The notes under the pieces were generated by a model, which was not told where the DNA came from, searched no databases, and was given only the letters and a program-made list of their open reading frames with translations. 64,000 nt of DNA from Gulosibacter sp. 10 (lineage in GTDB: Bacteria > Actinomycetota > Actinomycetes > Actinomycetales > Microbacteriaceae), in assembly GCF_900163695.1 (NCBI RefSeq), contig NZ_FUIC01000033.1, positions 37,384 through 101,383 on the forward strand, in the 5' to 3' direction. The stretch's first letter is position 1. The number at the start of each line of letters is the position of its first letter. Positions 26,460-35,240 of the stretch are shown piece by piece. Made by a program: the position numbers and the translations under genes.

Positions 26460-27467
26460 ATGGCGCGCACCACCATGGAGGACATCGCCCGCGCGGCAGG
26501 CGTGTCGCGCGCGCTCGTCTCGATCGCCTATCGCAACGCGGAGGGCGTCAGCGCCGCCACGCGCGAGCACATCCTCACCATCGGCGAAGAGCTCGGCTAC
26601 GTGCACAACCGCGTGGCCGCGAATCTCGCCACCCGCGGCTCGCGATCGATCGGCGTCTACCTGCAGGATCTCCACAACGAGTTCTTCGCCGACGTCTACG
26701 ACGGCATCCGCGAGGTGGCCGAGGACCACGACCGCGAGCTCGTGCTCGCCATCGGCCGGCGTGAACGCGACAGCGACGCGGCGCCCCTCACCACGCTCCA
26801 GGGCGCCCGGGTCGGCGTCATCGTCGCCGCCGGCCTGCGCCTCTCCGATGAGACCGCGCTGCTGCACAACCGGCGCGTGCCGCTCGTGAGCCTCGCCCGC
26901 GACATCCCCGGCATCGACAGCGTGTACTCCGACAACCGCCGCGGCGCCGAGCTCGCCACGTCGCACCTGCTCGAGCTCGGCCATCGCCGGATCGCCTTCT
27001 TCGCGAATCCCCCGAGCGACGGCTATCTCGACCGCGCGCGGGGCTACGAGGCGAGGATGCTCGAGGCCGGCCTCGATCCGCGCACGATCGAGACGAGCTA
27101 TTCGCGCGGCGAGGTGGCCGCGATCGCGGGCGACGTGCTCGCGGCGGCGGACGCCCCCACCGCTGTCTTCGCGCACAACGACCGCGCCGCCCTGGGCGTG
27201 CTGGACGCCATCGCGGCGGCCGGCCTCGCGCCGGGGCGGGACGTGTCGGTCATCGGCTACGACAACAGCTCGGCCGGCAGCGCACCCGGCACCGATCTCA
27301 CGAGCGTCGACCTGCACGGCGTCGAGCTCGGCAGGCAGGCGACCGAACTCGCCCTGCGGCGGCACAGCCGCCCCGACCTGGAGCGGCAGTTCGTCCGCAT
27401 GCAGCCCACGCTCGTCGTGCGCTCCACCACCGGCCCCGCGCCGCACGGCCTCCCCCGGCACGTATAG
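26460..27467 (+). CDS. LacI-family transcriptional regulator
   Basis: The protein has 335 residues from the ATG at 26460. The N-terminal helix-turn-helix is MEDIARAAGVSRALVSIAYR followed by the hinge region (about 50-60). The remaining part is a periplasmic-binding-like effector domain with IGVYLQDLHNEFFADVYDGI, AVFAHNDRAALGVLDAI and VSVIGYDNS. It is divergent from the IolE-like operon and likely represses it, itself and the permease operon at 21.3 kb through the shared 14-bp palindrome. The effector is presumably the sugar or polyol imported. Confidence 0.93.
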   Translation: MARTTMEDIARAAGVSRALVSIAYRNAEGVSAATREHILTIGEELGYVHNRVAANLATRGSRSIGVYLQDLHNEFFADVYDGIREVAEDHDRELVLAIGRRERDSDAAPLTTLQGARVGVIVAAGLRLSDETALLHNRRVPLVSLARDIPGIDSVYSDNRRGAELATSHLLELGHRRIAFFANPPSDGYLDRARGYEARMLEAGLDPRTIETSYSRGEVAAIAGDVLAAADAPTAVFAHNDRAALGVLDAIAAAGLAPGRDVSVIGYDNSSAGSAPGTDLTSVDLHGVELGRQATELALRRHSRPDLERQFVRMQPTLVVRSTTGPAPHGLPRHV

Positions 27468-27564
27468 CCACCCCTGCCGGCCGATCGCCCACGGCCGGCC
27501 CCGCGCGGTACCGGAGCGCTCCCGCCCCGGTCGGCAGCATCCATCCCGGTGCGCGTTCCCGGAT

Positions 27565-27860
27565 GAGACGGATAGCGGGACGGACGCCGCTACCTCGACG
27601 CCCCCGCCATTCACCCCATTCGGGCATCCTGCGACGCCGCAACTCACCTCGGTCACCCGGCGCGCGCTCCCGGATGGGATGGATAGCGGGGCGGACGTCG
27701 CCACCTCGATGACCCGGCTATTCACCCCGTTCCGGCACCCGGCGAAGCCGCGGCTCACCCGGCACGCACCTATCTCCCGGACAACGCCCATCCCAGATGG
27801 GACGCATAGCCGAGCGAACGCGGATACCGCGACAGCCCGGCTATTCACCCCGTTCCGGGA
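27565..27860. repeat. Family C repeat array, three units
   Basis: ATAGC cores at 27572, 27683 and 27806 give unit spacings of 111 and 123 bp. Each unit has a GATGGGA-type lead, ATAGCGGGGCGGACG, a short centre, then CGGCTATTCACCCC (CGCCATTCACCCC in the first). This is the same architecture and spacing as the six-unit array at 16.5-17.2 kb. It fills most of the 474-bp gap after the LacI gene; no gene is visible there. Confidence 0.75.
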
Positions 27861-27897
27861 CACCACGGCACCGCGGCGCCGCAGCCGGAAAACGGAC

Positions 27898-27931
27898 GAG
27901 GGCCCGCACGACCGACGACGCGCGGGCCCTC
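27898..27931 (-). terminator. Terminator of the HTTM/DUF5819 operon
   Basis: GAGGGCCCGC (27898-27907) is the exact complement of GCGGGCCCTC (27922-27931), 10 bp beyond the HTTM stop. Confidence 0.75.
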
Positions 27932-27941
27932 CGCCCCGGAG

Positions 27942-29027
27942 CTAGGCGGGCACCTTCTGCCGCGCCCGCTGCGAAGCCCCGAGGAACCGGTCCCGCAATC
28001 CGCCAGCCATCGCCTTCCAGGTGCGGTCGCGCACGAAGATCGAGTCGATCGCGATCATCGCGAGCGAGAACCACGGCAGGCCCATCAGCACGGCGATCGC
28101 GATGTGGAACGACAGGATGGTCGCGAGCCCGATGATGCGGGTGAAGCGCGTGAGCAGCATGAACGGGAACGCGAGCTGCATGATGATCGAGCCCCACGTG
28201 GCCGCCGTGACCATCGGCCCCCACGTGGTGGCGAGCTCCGAGAGCCAGGGCCAGGTGCCGAAGCGGTCGGTCATGAGCGGATTGTACACCGCGTAGCCGC
28301 CGGACCAGGGGTCGCCGCCGGCCTTGTACAGCGCGCCCGAGACGTACACGAACGAGACCTGCGCCGTGAGGATCACGAGCACGAGGTTGTGCGCCGCGTT
28401 CTTGATCTGGGTCCACGAGGAGGCGGGATCCTCGACGATGCCCTTCTTCGCGCGGCGGCGGGCGTCGAGCGACCAGCGGCCGGCGCAGTCCGCGAACAGC
28501 ATGAAGAGCAGCGCGATGCGGAACATGTTGTCGCCCTGGTCGCCGAGCATGTCGTTCGCCTCGATGAAGCTCACCCAGAGGATGAGGAACAGCGGGTGGA
28601 CGATGCGCGTGCGCCAGCCGATCATGAAGCAGACCGCGAGGGCGAGCAGCACGAGGTAGAGCGCCGTGTAGGCGAAGTCGTTGTCCATCACCTGGTGGAA
28701 GGAGCTGAACAGCCAGATCTTCGGGAACTCGCTCTTCGGCTCCACCCCCTCGCCGTTCCACAGCGAGCCGCTGCCGAAGGCGTAGAGGCGGGTGCGGTAG
28801 TTCGAGACGAGCAGGCCCACGGCGGCGAAGCCGATGAGGATGCGCGTCACGGCGAGGCCGTACGTGGCCTTCTTGCTGTCGCAGAGCCAGTTCTCGACGA
28901 TCGTGTAGCCGGTGCCGATGAGCCGGCCCGCGCCGCGGACGAGCGAGACGACGCCGTCGCCGATGAAGATGCCGATCGCCGCGAGGAAGCGGCGCAGCGA
29001 GGTGCCGAGGGAGGTCTTGTCGCTCAT
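27942..29027 (-). CDS. HTTM domain membrane protein
   Basis: A 361-residue polytopic membrane protein of the HTTM group, the membrane domain shared with vitamin-K-dependent gamma-carboxylase. Visible features are several hydrophobic helices, GWRTRIVHPLFLILWVSF, a conserved GDNMFRIALLFMLFADC segment, and FVYVSGALYKAGGDPW followed by a tryptophan-rich loop, then HIAIAVLMGLPWFS near the end. The function of the stand-alone bacterial form is not established. Its ATG overlaps the upstream DUF5819 stop by 4 bp (ATGA), so the two are tightly coupled; they occur together in many actinobacteria as far as I recall. Confidence 0.82.
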   Translation of the reverse strand: MSDKTSLGTSLRRFLAAIGIFIGDGVVSLVRGAGRLIGTGYTIVENWLCDSKKATYGLAVTRILIGFAAVGLLVSNYRTRLYAFGSGSLWNGEGVEPKSEFPKIWLFSSFHQVMDNDFAYTALYLVLLALAVCFMIGWRTRIVHPLFLILWVSFIEANDMLGDQGDNMFRIALLFMLFADCAGRWSLDARRRAKKGIVEDPASSWTQIKNAAHNLVLVILTAQVSFVYVSGALYKAGGDPWSGGYAVYNPLMTDRFGTWPWLSELATTWGPMVTAATWGSIIMQLAFPFMLLTRFTRIIGLATILSFHIAIAVLMGLPWFSLAMIAIDSIFVRDRTWKAMAGGLRDRFLGASQRARQKVPA

Positions 29028-29785
29028 CGGTCCATCCCCTCGTAGACGCGCAGGAAGGTCTCGCGGAAGGCCTCGGAGCTCTGCCCCGGGTTCTCGGTCA
29101 GCCCGCGCCAGCCGGTGCTCACGATCTGCTGCGGGGGCTGCTCGGCGTCGGGGTCGTTGCGCTGGGCGAAGGGGACGACGTTCTGGCGGCTCGACTGGTA
29201 CTGCACGCGCACGACGTCGTCGCCCCACACGGCGAGCGCCACCTGGGTGGCGTAGGCGGCGGCCGTGTGCTCCTGCACCATGTAGTCGTCGACGAGCTCC
29301 TCCTCGCCGTAGCTGGCCATCTTGTCGCGGAGGCGCTGCTCCCAGTCGCCCTCGAAGTAGTTGAGTCCGGCGATCACCTGGTGATCGGCGGTGAGCGAGT
29401 CGAACCCGCCCTTGTGCTGGCTCGCCACCTGCGCGGCCTGGATGCCGGCGCGGGGCGGGAAGAGGTTGTTCTGGATCATCGACAGCTCGACGGCCGTGGC
29501 GTCGACCCATTCGGTCTCGACGAGCTCGCCATCGCCCTCATCGATCACGGCGCGCACCTCGAACTTGTAGCTGCCGTTGATCGGCTCCGGCGCGAACACG
29601 CTCCACGACTGGCCGAACATCGGCAGCATGTACGCCTGCAGCACCGGCTGCGTGGGGATCTCGCGCATCGGGGAGTAGGGCGCGATCCAGAGGAACGACG
29701 CGAAGACATGCCACAGGGTGAAGAGGCTCAGGAATGCGAGGACGCCTCTGACGAGCGGCGACCGTTTCTTTTTCGTCTTGTCCAT
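29024..29785 (-). CDS. DUF5819 family protein
   Basis: The protein has 253 residues from the ATG at 29785 (MDKTKKKRS). A basic N-terminus and one hydrophobic helix (about 14-32) serve as an anchor or signal, followed by an extracytoplasmic domain containing MLPMFGQSWSVFAPEPING and FEVRAVI, the pattern of DUF5819. No catalytic motif is evident. It is translationally coupled to the HTTM gene, so the products likely form one membrane complex. It lies 65 bp beyond the terminator of the large cell-wall gene. Confidence 0.8.
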   Translation of the reverse strand: MDKTKKKRSPLVRGVLAFLSLFTLWHVFASFLWIAPYSPMREIPTQPVLQAYMLPMFGQSWSVFAPEPINGSYKFEVRAVIDEGDGELVETEWVDATAVELSMIQNNLFPPRAGIQAAQVASQHKGGFDSLTADHQVIAGLNYFEGDWEQRLRDKMASYGEEELVDDYMVQEHTAAAYATQVALAVWGDDVVRVQYQSSRQNVVPFAQRNDPDAEQPPQQIVSTGWRGLTENPGQSSEAFRETFLRVYEGMDR

Positions 29786-29850
29786 GAGGGGTGGGGCTTT
29801 CAGCAGTACCCGTCGGAGCGGCGGGGATGACGCGGGAAGGATGCGCGAGC

Positions 29851-29895
29851 ACAGTTGGGCGGGCAACACACTTTCGTGCGCTGCCCGCCCACTGT
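29851..29895 (-). terminator. Terminator after the large cell-wall protein gene
   Basis: TGGGCGGGCA (29856-29865) is complementary to TGCCCGCCCA (29882-29891), extended by ACAG/CTGT at the ends. It starts 14 bp past the stop at 29910. Confidence 0.75.
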
Positions 29896-29909
29896 ATTAG
29901 CGGGAGCTA

Positions 29910-32900
29910 CTAGCTGTTGCGGCTAGCGGCTGCACGCTTGGTGTAGAAGGTAGCAGCGCCACCAGCCAGCAGCAGCAGGGCTGCGATCACCATGAGTGCG
30001 ATCGGCAGGTCGCCACCGGTCTTCGCCAGGTCGTCCGAACCGTTCGCGTCCGAGCTCGCGCCGGCCGAGGCCGATGCGCTGCCCTTGTCGTCCGACTTGG
30101 CGTCGTCGCCCGCAGCAGCTGCGGAAGCCGAGGCCTCGTCGTTCGCCGAGGCGGAGGCCTCGTTGTCGCCCTCGATGTCGGCCGAGGCCTCGTCGTCACC
30201 CTCGACCGCGGCGGCCGAGTCCTGCTCGCCCTCGGGGTCGGCCTGGGCCTCGCCCTCGGGGTCGGTCTGAGCGTCACCCTCGGGGTCGGCCTGAGCCTCG
30301 CCCTCGGGGTCGGCCTGCGCGTCGCCGTTCACGTCCGCGGCGGCCTCCGAGGAAGCGTCGGCCGAGGCCGTGGTCTGCGCGGCAGCCTGCGAAGCAGCGG
30401 CGGCGTTCGGGTCGGCCGAAGCCGAGCCGTCGGCATCCTGCGCCGAGTCCGCGGTCGCGTCCGACGAAGCCTGCGCAGCGGCCTGAGCCGCGGCGTTGGT
30501 CTCCGAGGTGGCGTCCTGCGAAGCGGTGGACGAGGCGTCCTCGTTGGCAGCGGATTCGGCGGCGGCCGAGGCGTCGGCGTTCGCCGCAGCCGAAGCCGTG
30601 GTGTTCGCGTCCTCATCGGCGGCAGCCTGCGCGGCAGCCTGCGCCGAGGCGTTCGACTCGTCGTCCGCGTTGGCCGAAGCCGAAGCGGAGGCCGAGGCGT
30701 TCACGTTCGAGTCCGCCGAGGTGCTCGCGTCCTGGTCGCCCTCGGGGTCGGCCGAGACGTCGCCCTCGGGGTCGGCCTGGGCCTCGCCCTCCGGGTCGGT
30801 CTGAGCGTCGCCCTCGGGGTCCGCCTGCACGTCGCCCTCCGGGTCGGCCTGGGCGTCGCCGTCGACGTTCGCAGCGGCCTCGGCCGAAGCGTCGTTCGAG
30901 GAGTCCTCGTTTGCGGCTGCCTGCGCAGCAGCGGCGGCGTTCGCGTCGGCAGCGGCCGTGTTGTCCGCTGCGGCGTCCGAGTCGGCCTCGGAGTTCGCGG
31001 CGGCGGTCGCAGCGGCCTGGGCGGCGGCGTTGGTCTCCGAGGTGGCGTCCTCGGAGGCGTTCGACGAGGCGTCCTCGTTGGCGGCGGCCTGCGCGGCGGC
31101 CTCGGCCGTCGCGTCGGCAGCGGCCGAAGCCTCGTTCGTGGCGTCCGCGTTCGCAGCGGCCTGCGCGGCGGCCTGGGCCGAGGCGTTCGACTCGTCGTCC
31201 GCGTTGGCCGAAGCCGAAGCGGAGGCCGAGGCGTTCACGTTCGAGTCCGCCGAGGTGCTCGCGTCCTGGTCGCCCTCGGGGTCGGCCGAGACGTCACCCT
31301 CGGGGTCCGACGAGACGTCGCCCTCCGGGTCGGTCTGAGCGTCGCCCTCGGGGTCGGCAGCGGCGTCGGCATCCGCAGCGGCAGCAGCGGAGGCGTCGGC
31401 CGAAGCCGTGGTCTCAGCCGCGGCCTGCGAGGCGGCAGCCGCGTTCGCGTCGGCGGCGGCGGAGCTGTCGGCGTCCTGCGCCGAGTCGACGGTCGAGTCG
31501 GCCGAAGCCTGCGCGGCGGCCTGCGAAGCGGCGTTCACGTCCGAGGATGTGTCGGCCGAGGCGGTCGTGGAGGCGTCCTCGTTCGCGGCGGATTCAGCGG
31601 CGGCCGAGGCGTCGGCGTTCGCCGCGGCCGAAGCCGTGGTGTTCGCGTCCTCATCGGCGGCGGCCTGCGCGGCAGCCTGCGCCGAGGCGTTCGACTCGTC
31701 ATCCGCGTTGGCCGAAGCCGACGCCGACGCCGAGGCGTTCACGTTCGAGTCGTCGTCGTCCTGCGCGAGCGAACGGACGCTCGAGCTGGCGAGATCGACG
31801 TTGAGGATGCCCTCGCCGGCGCCGCCCGCGCTCGGGAGCACGGTGACCGAGAGCGCCGAGACGGTGAAGGCCTCGTTGCCCGAGATGTGCGCGACGGAGC
31901 CGCGCTCGGTGGGCTGGTCGTTGATGTTGATCAGCACGGCCTCGGCCAGCACCTGCGAGAGGATCGGGTCGAGGGTGTCGAGCAGCGGGCCGGTGACCTC
32001 GCTCACGATGCCCTGGAGGGCGTCGGAGTCGAGGATGTCCTCGAGCACGGCGCCGACCAGCGGGCCGGTCACGGTGCCGATGGCGCCGACCACGGCGTTG
32101 AGCACCGGGGTGAGGATGCCGCCGACGGGGATGATGCCCAGCAGGTTCAGGTCGGACTCGATGGTGGGGTCGCCCGCACCCTCCATGCCCGCGAACTGCG
32201 CGAGCGAGCCGCGGATCTCGAGACCGCCCTCGACCACCGAGGGGAGGCCGATGACGGGGAGCAGCTCGACGGCCAGGTCGGCGTCGATGACCACCTCGAG
32301 GCTGCGGAGCGTGTCGTCGAGGATCGTCGACACCTTGCCCGTGATGCTGCCGAGCGCGCCCGAGATGCCGTCGAGGATCGCCGCGATGACGTCCGCCGAG
32401 AGCAGGTTGGTGTTCGCGGGCAGGCTGTTGAGGTCGCCGCCGTTCTGGGCCGCGACGATCGCAGCCAGGTCGACCTCGATGAGGCCGGTGCCGAGGTCGA
32501 TCGACACGAAGCCGTTCGGGTCGGCGAGCGGCTCGGCGATGAGCTGCGTCTCGAGCGTCTCGCCGATCGTGTCGAGACCGTTGATCGCCACGGTGGCCTC
32601 GTTGACGGTGATGCCGCCGAGCAGCGGGAGGTTGATCGCGCTGAGCGCGTCGCTGACCACGCCGAGGAGGTCGTTGAGCGCGCCGCCCTCGCCGACGAGG
32701 CCGTCGAGCAGGCCGGTCGCGTTGGTGACCACGGGGCCGACGACGTCGCCCGCGAGTCCGCCGACGAGCGGGCTCTGGAGCGTGAGGCCGGCGCCGGCGA
32801 TGGCGTACTCGGAGTCGATGACGCCGTTGGTCGCGGTCGCCTGCGAGGCGACGGCGCCGAGCTCGATCGCGGCCTGGCTGAGGACCTGATCGGTCAGGCC

Positions 32901-33407
32901 GTCGATGCCGAGCTGGGCGAACAGCGTGGTCAGGTCGATCTGAGCGGGCTCGTAGCCGTCCGCCCAGCCGGGCGAGAGGTCGAGCGCGCCATCCGCGCCG
33001 ACGACGCCGGTCGCCGCGTGGGCGTTGTACGCGTCGGGAGCGGAGCTGTAGCTGTTCAGCGTGCCGAGGTCGCCGAGGTGGAGCAGGCCGCCCTCGCCGG
33101 GCTGGCTGACCAGCGGGACGTTGAGGCCCGGGATCTCGAGGCCGAGCAGGTCGAGCGCCTCGAGATCGATGGTGGCGCGGTCGGTGTCAGGGCTGCTCGG
33201 CGAGGCCGAGTTCGTGTAGCCGAGGTCCGCGACCTGGAGCAGGTCGCTGAAGAGGTCGCTCTGGATGAGCTCGCCCTGGGCCTCCGAGTCATCGCTCGGA
33301 GCGGCCGAGGCGCCCGCCATGGGCGCCATCACGACGGCGGCTGTAGCAAGGGCCGCTACGGGCCCTCCCACCTTCCCCCATCGTTTCCGGGATACCGGAA
33401 CGTTCAT
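29910..33407 (-). CDS. Sortase-anchored choice-of-anchor G surface protein with acidic repeats
   Basis: The product has 1,165 residues from the ATG at 33407 (AAGGAGG upstream). Residues 1-35 form a signal peptide (MNVPVSRKRWGKVGG, then a hydrophobic Ala/Val run ending AGASA). About 36-560 is a leucine/glycine-rich beta-type domain resembling choice-of-anchor G proteins (DLGTLNSYSSAPDAYNA, then LININDQPTERGSVAH). About 565-1125 is almost wholly Ala, Ser, Asp, Asn, Glu, Thr and Gln. It ends with LAKTG, a hydrophobic helix and a basic tail, a class sortase signal. Three long near-copies (starting DSNVNASASASASANADD) alternate with runs of DPEGD/DPEGE. No Cys is evident in the mature part. A surface fibre or adhesin role is inferred. 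Confidence 0.9.
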   Translation of the reverse strand: MNVPVSRKRWGKVGGPVAALATAAVVMAPMAGASAAPSDDSEAQGELIQSDLFSDLLQVADLGYTNSASPSSPDTDRATIDLEALDLLGLEIPGLNVPLVSQPGEGGLLHLGDLGTLNSYSSAPDAYNAHAATGVVGADGALDLSPGWADGYEPAQIDLTTLFAQLGIDGLTDQVLSQAAIELGAVASQATATNGVIDSEYAIAGAGLTLQSPLVGGLAGDVVGPVVTNATGLLDGLVGEGGALNDLLGVVSDALSAINLPLLGGITVNEATVAINGLDTIGETLETQLIAEPLADPNGFVSIDLGTGLIEVDLAAIVAAQNGGDLNSLPANTNLLSADVIAAILDGISGALGSITGKVSTILDDTLRSLEVVIDADLAVELLPVIGLPSVVEGGLEIRGSLAQFAGMEGAGDPTIESDLNLLGIIPVGGILTPVLNAVVGAIGTVTGPLVGAVLEDILDSDALQGIVSEVTGPLLDTLDPILSQVLAEAVLININDQPTERGSVAHISGNEAFTVSALSVTVLPSAGGAGEGILNVDLASSSVRSLAQDDDDSNVNASASASASANADDESNASAQAAAQAAADEDANTTASAAANADASAAAESAANEDASTTASADTSSDVNAASQAAAQASADSTVDSAQDADSSAAADANAAAASQAAAETTASADASAAAAADADAAADPEGDAQTDPEGDVSSDPEGDVSADPEGDQDASTSADSNVNASASASASANADDESNASAQAAAQAAANADATNEASAAADATAEAAAQAAANEDASSNASEDATSETNAAAQAAATAAANSEADSDAAADNTAAADANAAAAAQAAANEDSSNDASAEAAANVDGDAQADPEGDVQADPEGDAQTDPEGEAQADPEGDVSADPEGDQDASTSADSNVNASASASASANADDESNASAQAAAQAAADEDANTTASAAANADASAAAESAANEDASSTASQDATSETNAAAQAAAQASSDATADSAQDADGSASADPNAAAASQAAAQTTASADASSEAAADVNGDAQADPEGEAQADPEGDAQTDPEGEAQADPEGEQDSAAAVEGDDEASADIEGDNEASASANDEASASAAAAGDDAKSDDKGSASASAGASSDANGSDDLAKTGGDLPIALMVIAALLLLAGGAATFYTKRAAASRNS
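30200..31770 (-). repeat. Three in-frame long repeats inside the surface-protein gene
   Basis: Copies of the NVNASASASASANA segment start near 31735, 31231 and 30697, so the units are 504 and 534 bp (168 and 178 codons), always in frame. Between them lie 18-bp-like tandem GACCCCGAGGGC units encoding DPEGD or DPEGE: four between copies 1 and 2, five between copies 2 and 3 and about five after copy 3. Such DNA is prone to length change by recombination and to assembly collapse. Confidence 0.85.
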
Positions 33408-33764
33408 ATTTCCTCCTTGGGCAGAGGCTCGCGCCCCTGTTGCCAATGTGTTCACTCATGAGTCGAGAGGAAGCCCTCTCGCGGCGACGCGCGCACCCCA
33501 CCACTGGAACTTCCACACAGCCGGTCCGGTTGCACTCCCTACGAGCGACCGGCCCGTGATGCTGCCTGAAAATTTCCTCAGTAAATGCTCACGTCATATA
33601 GAAGTGTGGTGGATCCACGCATTTTTTGCCACCGAGTTTGCAAAAGATTTCCTCGGCACCCCACCCGTGGCCCCACCCCTGCGGGAACGATCCCTCGCCT
33701 CGGTCCCACAAATGGTGCGCGACGCCGTCCAGACGTTCGGCATCGCTGCAGCTTTGCGCGGGAT
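33408..33764. other. Gene-free gap upstream of the surface-protein gene
   Basis: This 357-bp gap lies between the CrtI-like stop and the surface-protein start. It is distinctly AT-richer around 33560-33660 (AAAATTTCCTCAG, CATTTTTTGCC), which is where its promoter would be expected, but I do not see a convincing -35/-10 pair. No repeat of families A-C is found here. Confidence 0.5.
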
Positions 33765-35222
33765 TCAGGACAGATCGACGTCTTCCGCACGAACTCCGAA
33801 CACCTCGGAAAGTGCGAGCTTCGCGGCGTGCCAGCCGCTCAGGCCGTGCACGCCCGGGCCGGGCGGCGTCGAGGAGGACGCCAGATATAGCCCGGGAGTC
33901 GGCGTTTTCCACGGTGCATGCGAAAGCGTCGGTCTCGCGAGCAGCTGCGAGAGCCGCACCCCTCCTGCCGCGATATCGCCGCCGAGATAGTTCGGGTTGT
34001 ACTGTCCCAGCGCCGAAGCCGTTACCACGTTGACCGCGATTATGCGATCTCGTACGCAAGGTGCGAATCGCTCGATCTGCGCGATCACCCGCTCGCGGAT
34101 ATCGAGCGTCGAGCCGTTCGGCACGTGCGTGTAGCTCCACACCGCGTGCAGCCCCTCCGGGTTCCGCGTCGGATCGAACTCGTCCGGCTGCGCGAGCAGC
34201 ACATAGGGCCGGTCCGGGTGCCGCCCCCGCCGCACCTCGTTCTCGGCGAACGCGATCTGCGCCCGCGTGCCGCCGAGGTGCACGGTGGGCGTCCGGGCGA
34301 GGCGCGGATCGGCCCACGGGATGGGCCCGTCGAGCACGAGGTCGACCTTCGCGGCCGCGTCCCCCGGGCGGAAGCGGCGGAGCCGGCGCACGTACTCGGC
34401 GGGCAGCTCGGGCGCCGCGATCCGCGCGAGGTCCCGGGCCGAGGTGTCGAAGACCTTGACCGCGAAATCGGACAGCTCGCGCACATCCCCCACCCGCACG
34501 CCCGTCTCGATGCGACCGCCGTGGGCGAGCACATCGTCCGCGAGGGCCTGCGCGATGCGCTGCGACCCGCCGATCGGCACCGGCCATCCGGCCGCGTGCC
34601 CCGCGGCGGAGAGCACGAGGCCCACCGCGCCCGTCGAGAGCGCCGGCATCGCGCCGATGCTGTGCGCCGCCACCCCCGAGATCATCGCGGGCGCCGCCTC
34701 CTCGCGGAACCGCAGGTTCCACGCCGGCGACCCCTGCTCGAGCGTGCGGAGCCCCATCGCGGCGGCGGCGAGCGGATCGCGCGGCACGCGGAGCATGCTG
34801 CCGCCGAGGGCGAAGTCGAGCACGCCCTCGAGGCGGTGGAGCAGCGGCCGGAAGAACCGTCGATAAGCCGCGCCGTCGCGGCCGAGCTCGGCCGCCGTCC
34901 GATCGAGGTCGCGATAGGCCATGGCCGCGGGGGCGCCGTCGAGCGGATGCCCGTAGGAGGCCTCGGGCACGGCGAACTCGACCTTCTCGGCGAGTCGGAA
35001 GCGCCGGAAGAACTCCGAGGCGAAGGCCATCGGGTGAATCGCGGAGCACACGTCGTGCAGCACGCCGGGCATGGCGGTCTCGGCCGTGCGCGTGCCCCCG
35101 CCGATCGTGTCGTGCGCCTCGAGCACGGTGACCGGCACGCCCGCGCGCGCGAGCGTCACCGCCGCCGCGAGCCCGTTTGGCCCCGACCCGACCACGACCG
35201 CACGGTCGCCCTTCGATACCAT
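33765..35222 (-). CDS. FAD-dependent oxidoreductase, phytoene desaturase (CrtI)-like
   Basis: The protein has 485 residues. The N-terminal dinucleotide motif is VVVGSGPNGLAAAVTLARAG (about 11-30), followed by LEAHDTIGGGTRT. The C-terminal signature reads LYLASSSTPPGPGVHGLSGWHAAK, typical of the CrtI/FAD amine oxidase fold. There are no other carotenoid genes nearby, so a pigment role is not supported; the group also includes retinol-saturase-like and unassigned NAD(P)/FAD oxidoreductases. It is 18 bp downstream of the first YczE-like gene on the same strand. Confidence 0.85.
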   Translation of the reverse strand: MVSKGDRAVVVGSGPNGLAAAVTLARAGVPVTVLEAHDTIGGGTRTAETAMPGVLHDVCSAIHPMAFASEFFRRFRLAEKVEFAVPEASYGHPLDGAPAAMAYRDLDRTAAELGRDGAAYRRFFRPLLHRLEGVLDFALGGSMLRVPRDPLAAAAMGLRTLEQGSPAWNLRFREEAAPAMISGVAAHSIGAMPALSTGAVGLVLSAAGHAAGWPVPIGGSQRIAQALADDVLAHGGRIETGVRVGDVRELSDFAVKVFDTSARDLARIAAPELPAEYVRRLRRFRPGDAAAKVDLVLDGPIPWADPRLARTPTVHLGGTRAQIAFAENEVRRGRHPDRPYVLLAQPDEFDPTRNPEGLHAVWSYTHVPNGSTLDIRERVIAQIERFAPCVRDRIIAVNVVTASALGQYNPNYLGGDIAAGGVRLSQLLARPTLSHAPWKTPTPGLYLASSSTPPGPGVHGLSGWHAAKLALSEVFGVRAEDVDLS

Positions 35223-35240
35223 CGCATCCCCCTCAGCGGC

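Noticed and set aside
29996..31804. A 602-codon frame antisense to the surface-protein gene
   Set aside because: It is an Arg/Pro-rich shadow of Ala/Ser/Asp codons; signal peptide, sortase motif and repeats support only the minus-strand frame.
33765..35222. Carotenoid cluster based on the CrtI-like gene
   Set aside because: No crtE, crtB or cyclase gene is present in the neighbourhood.
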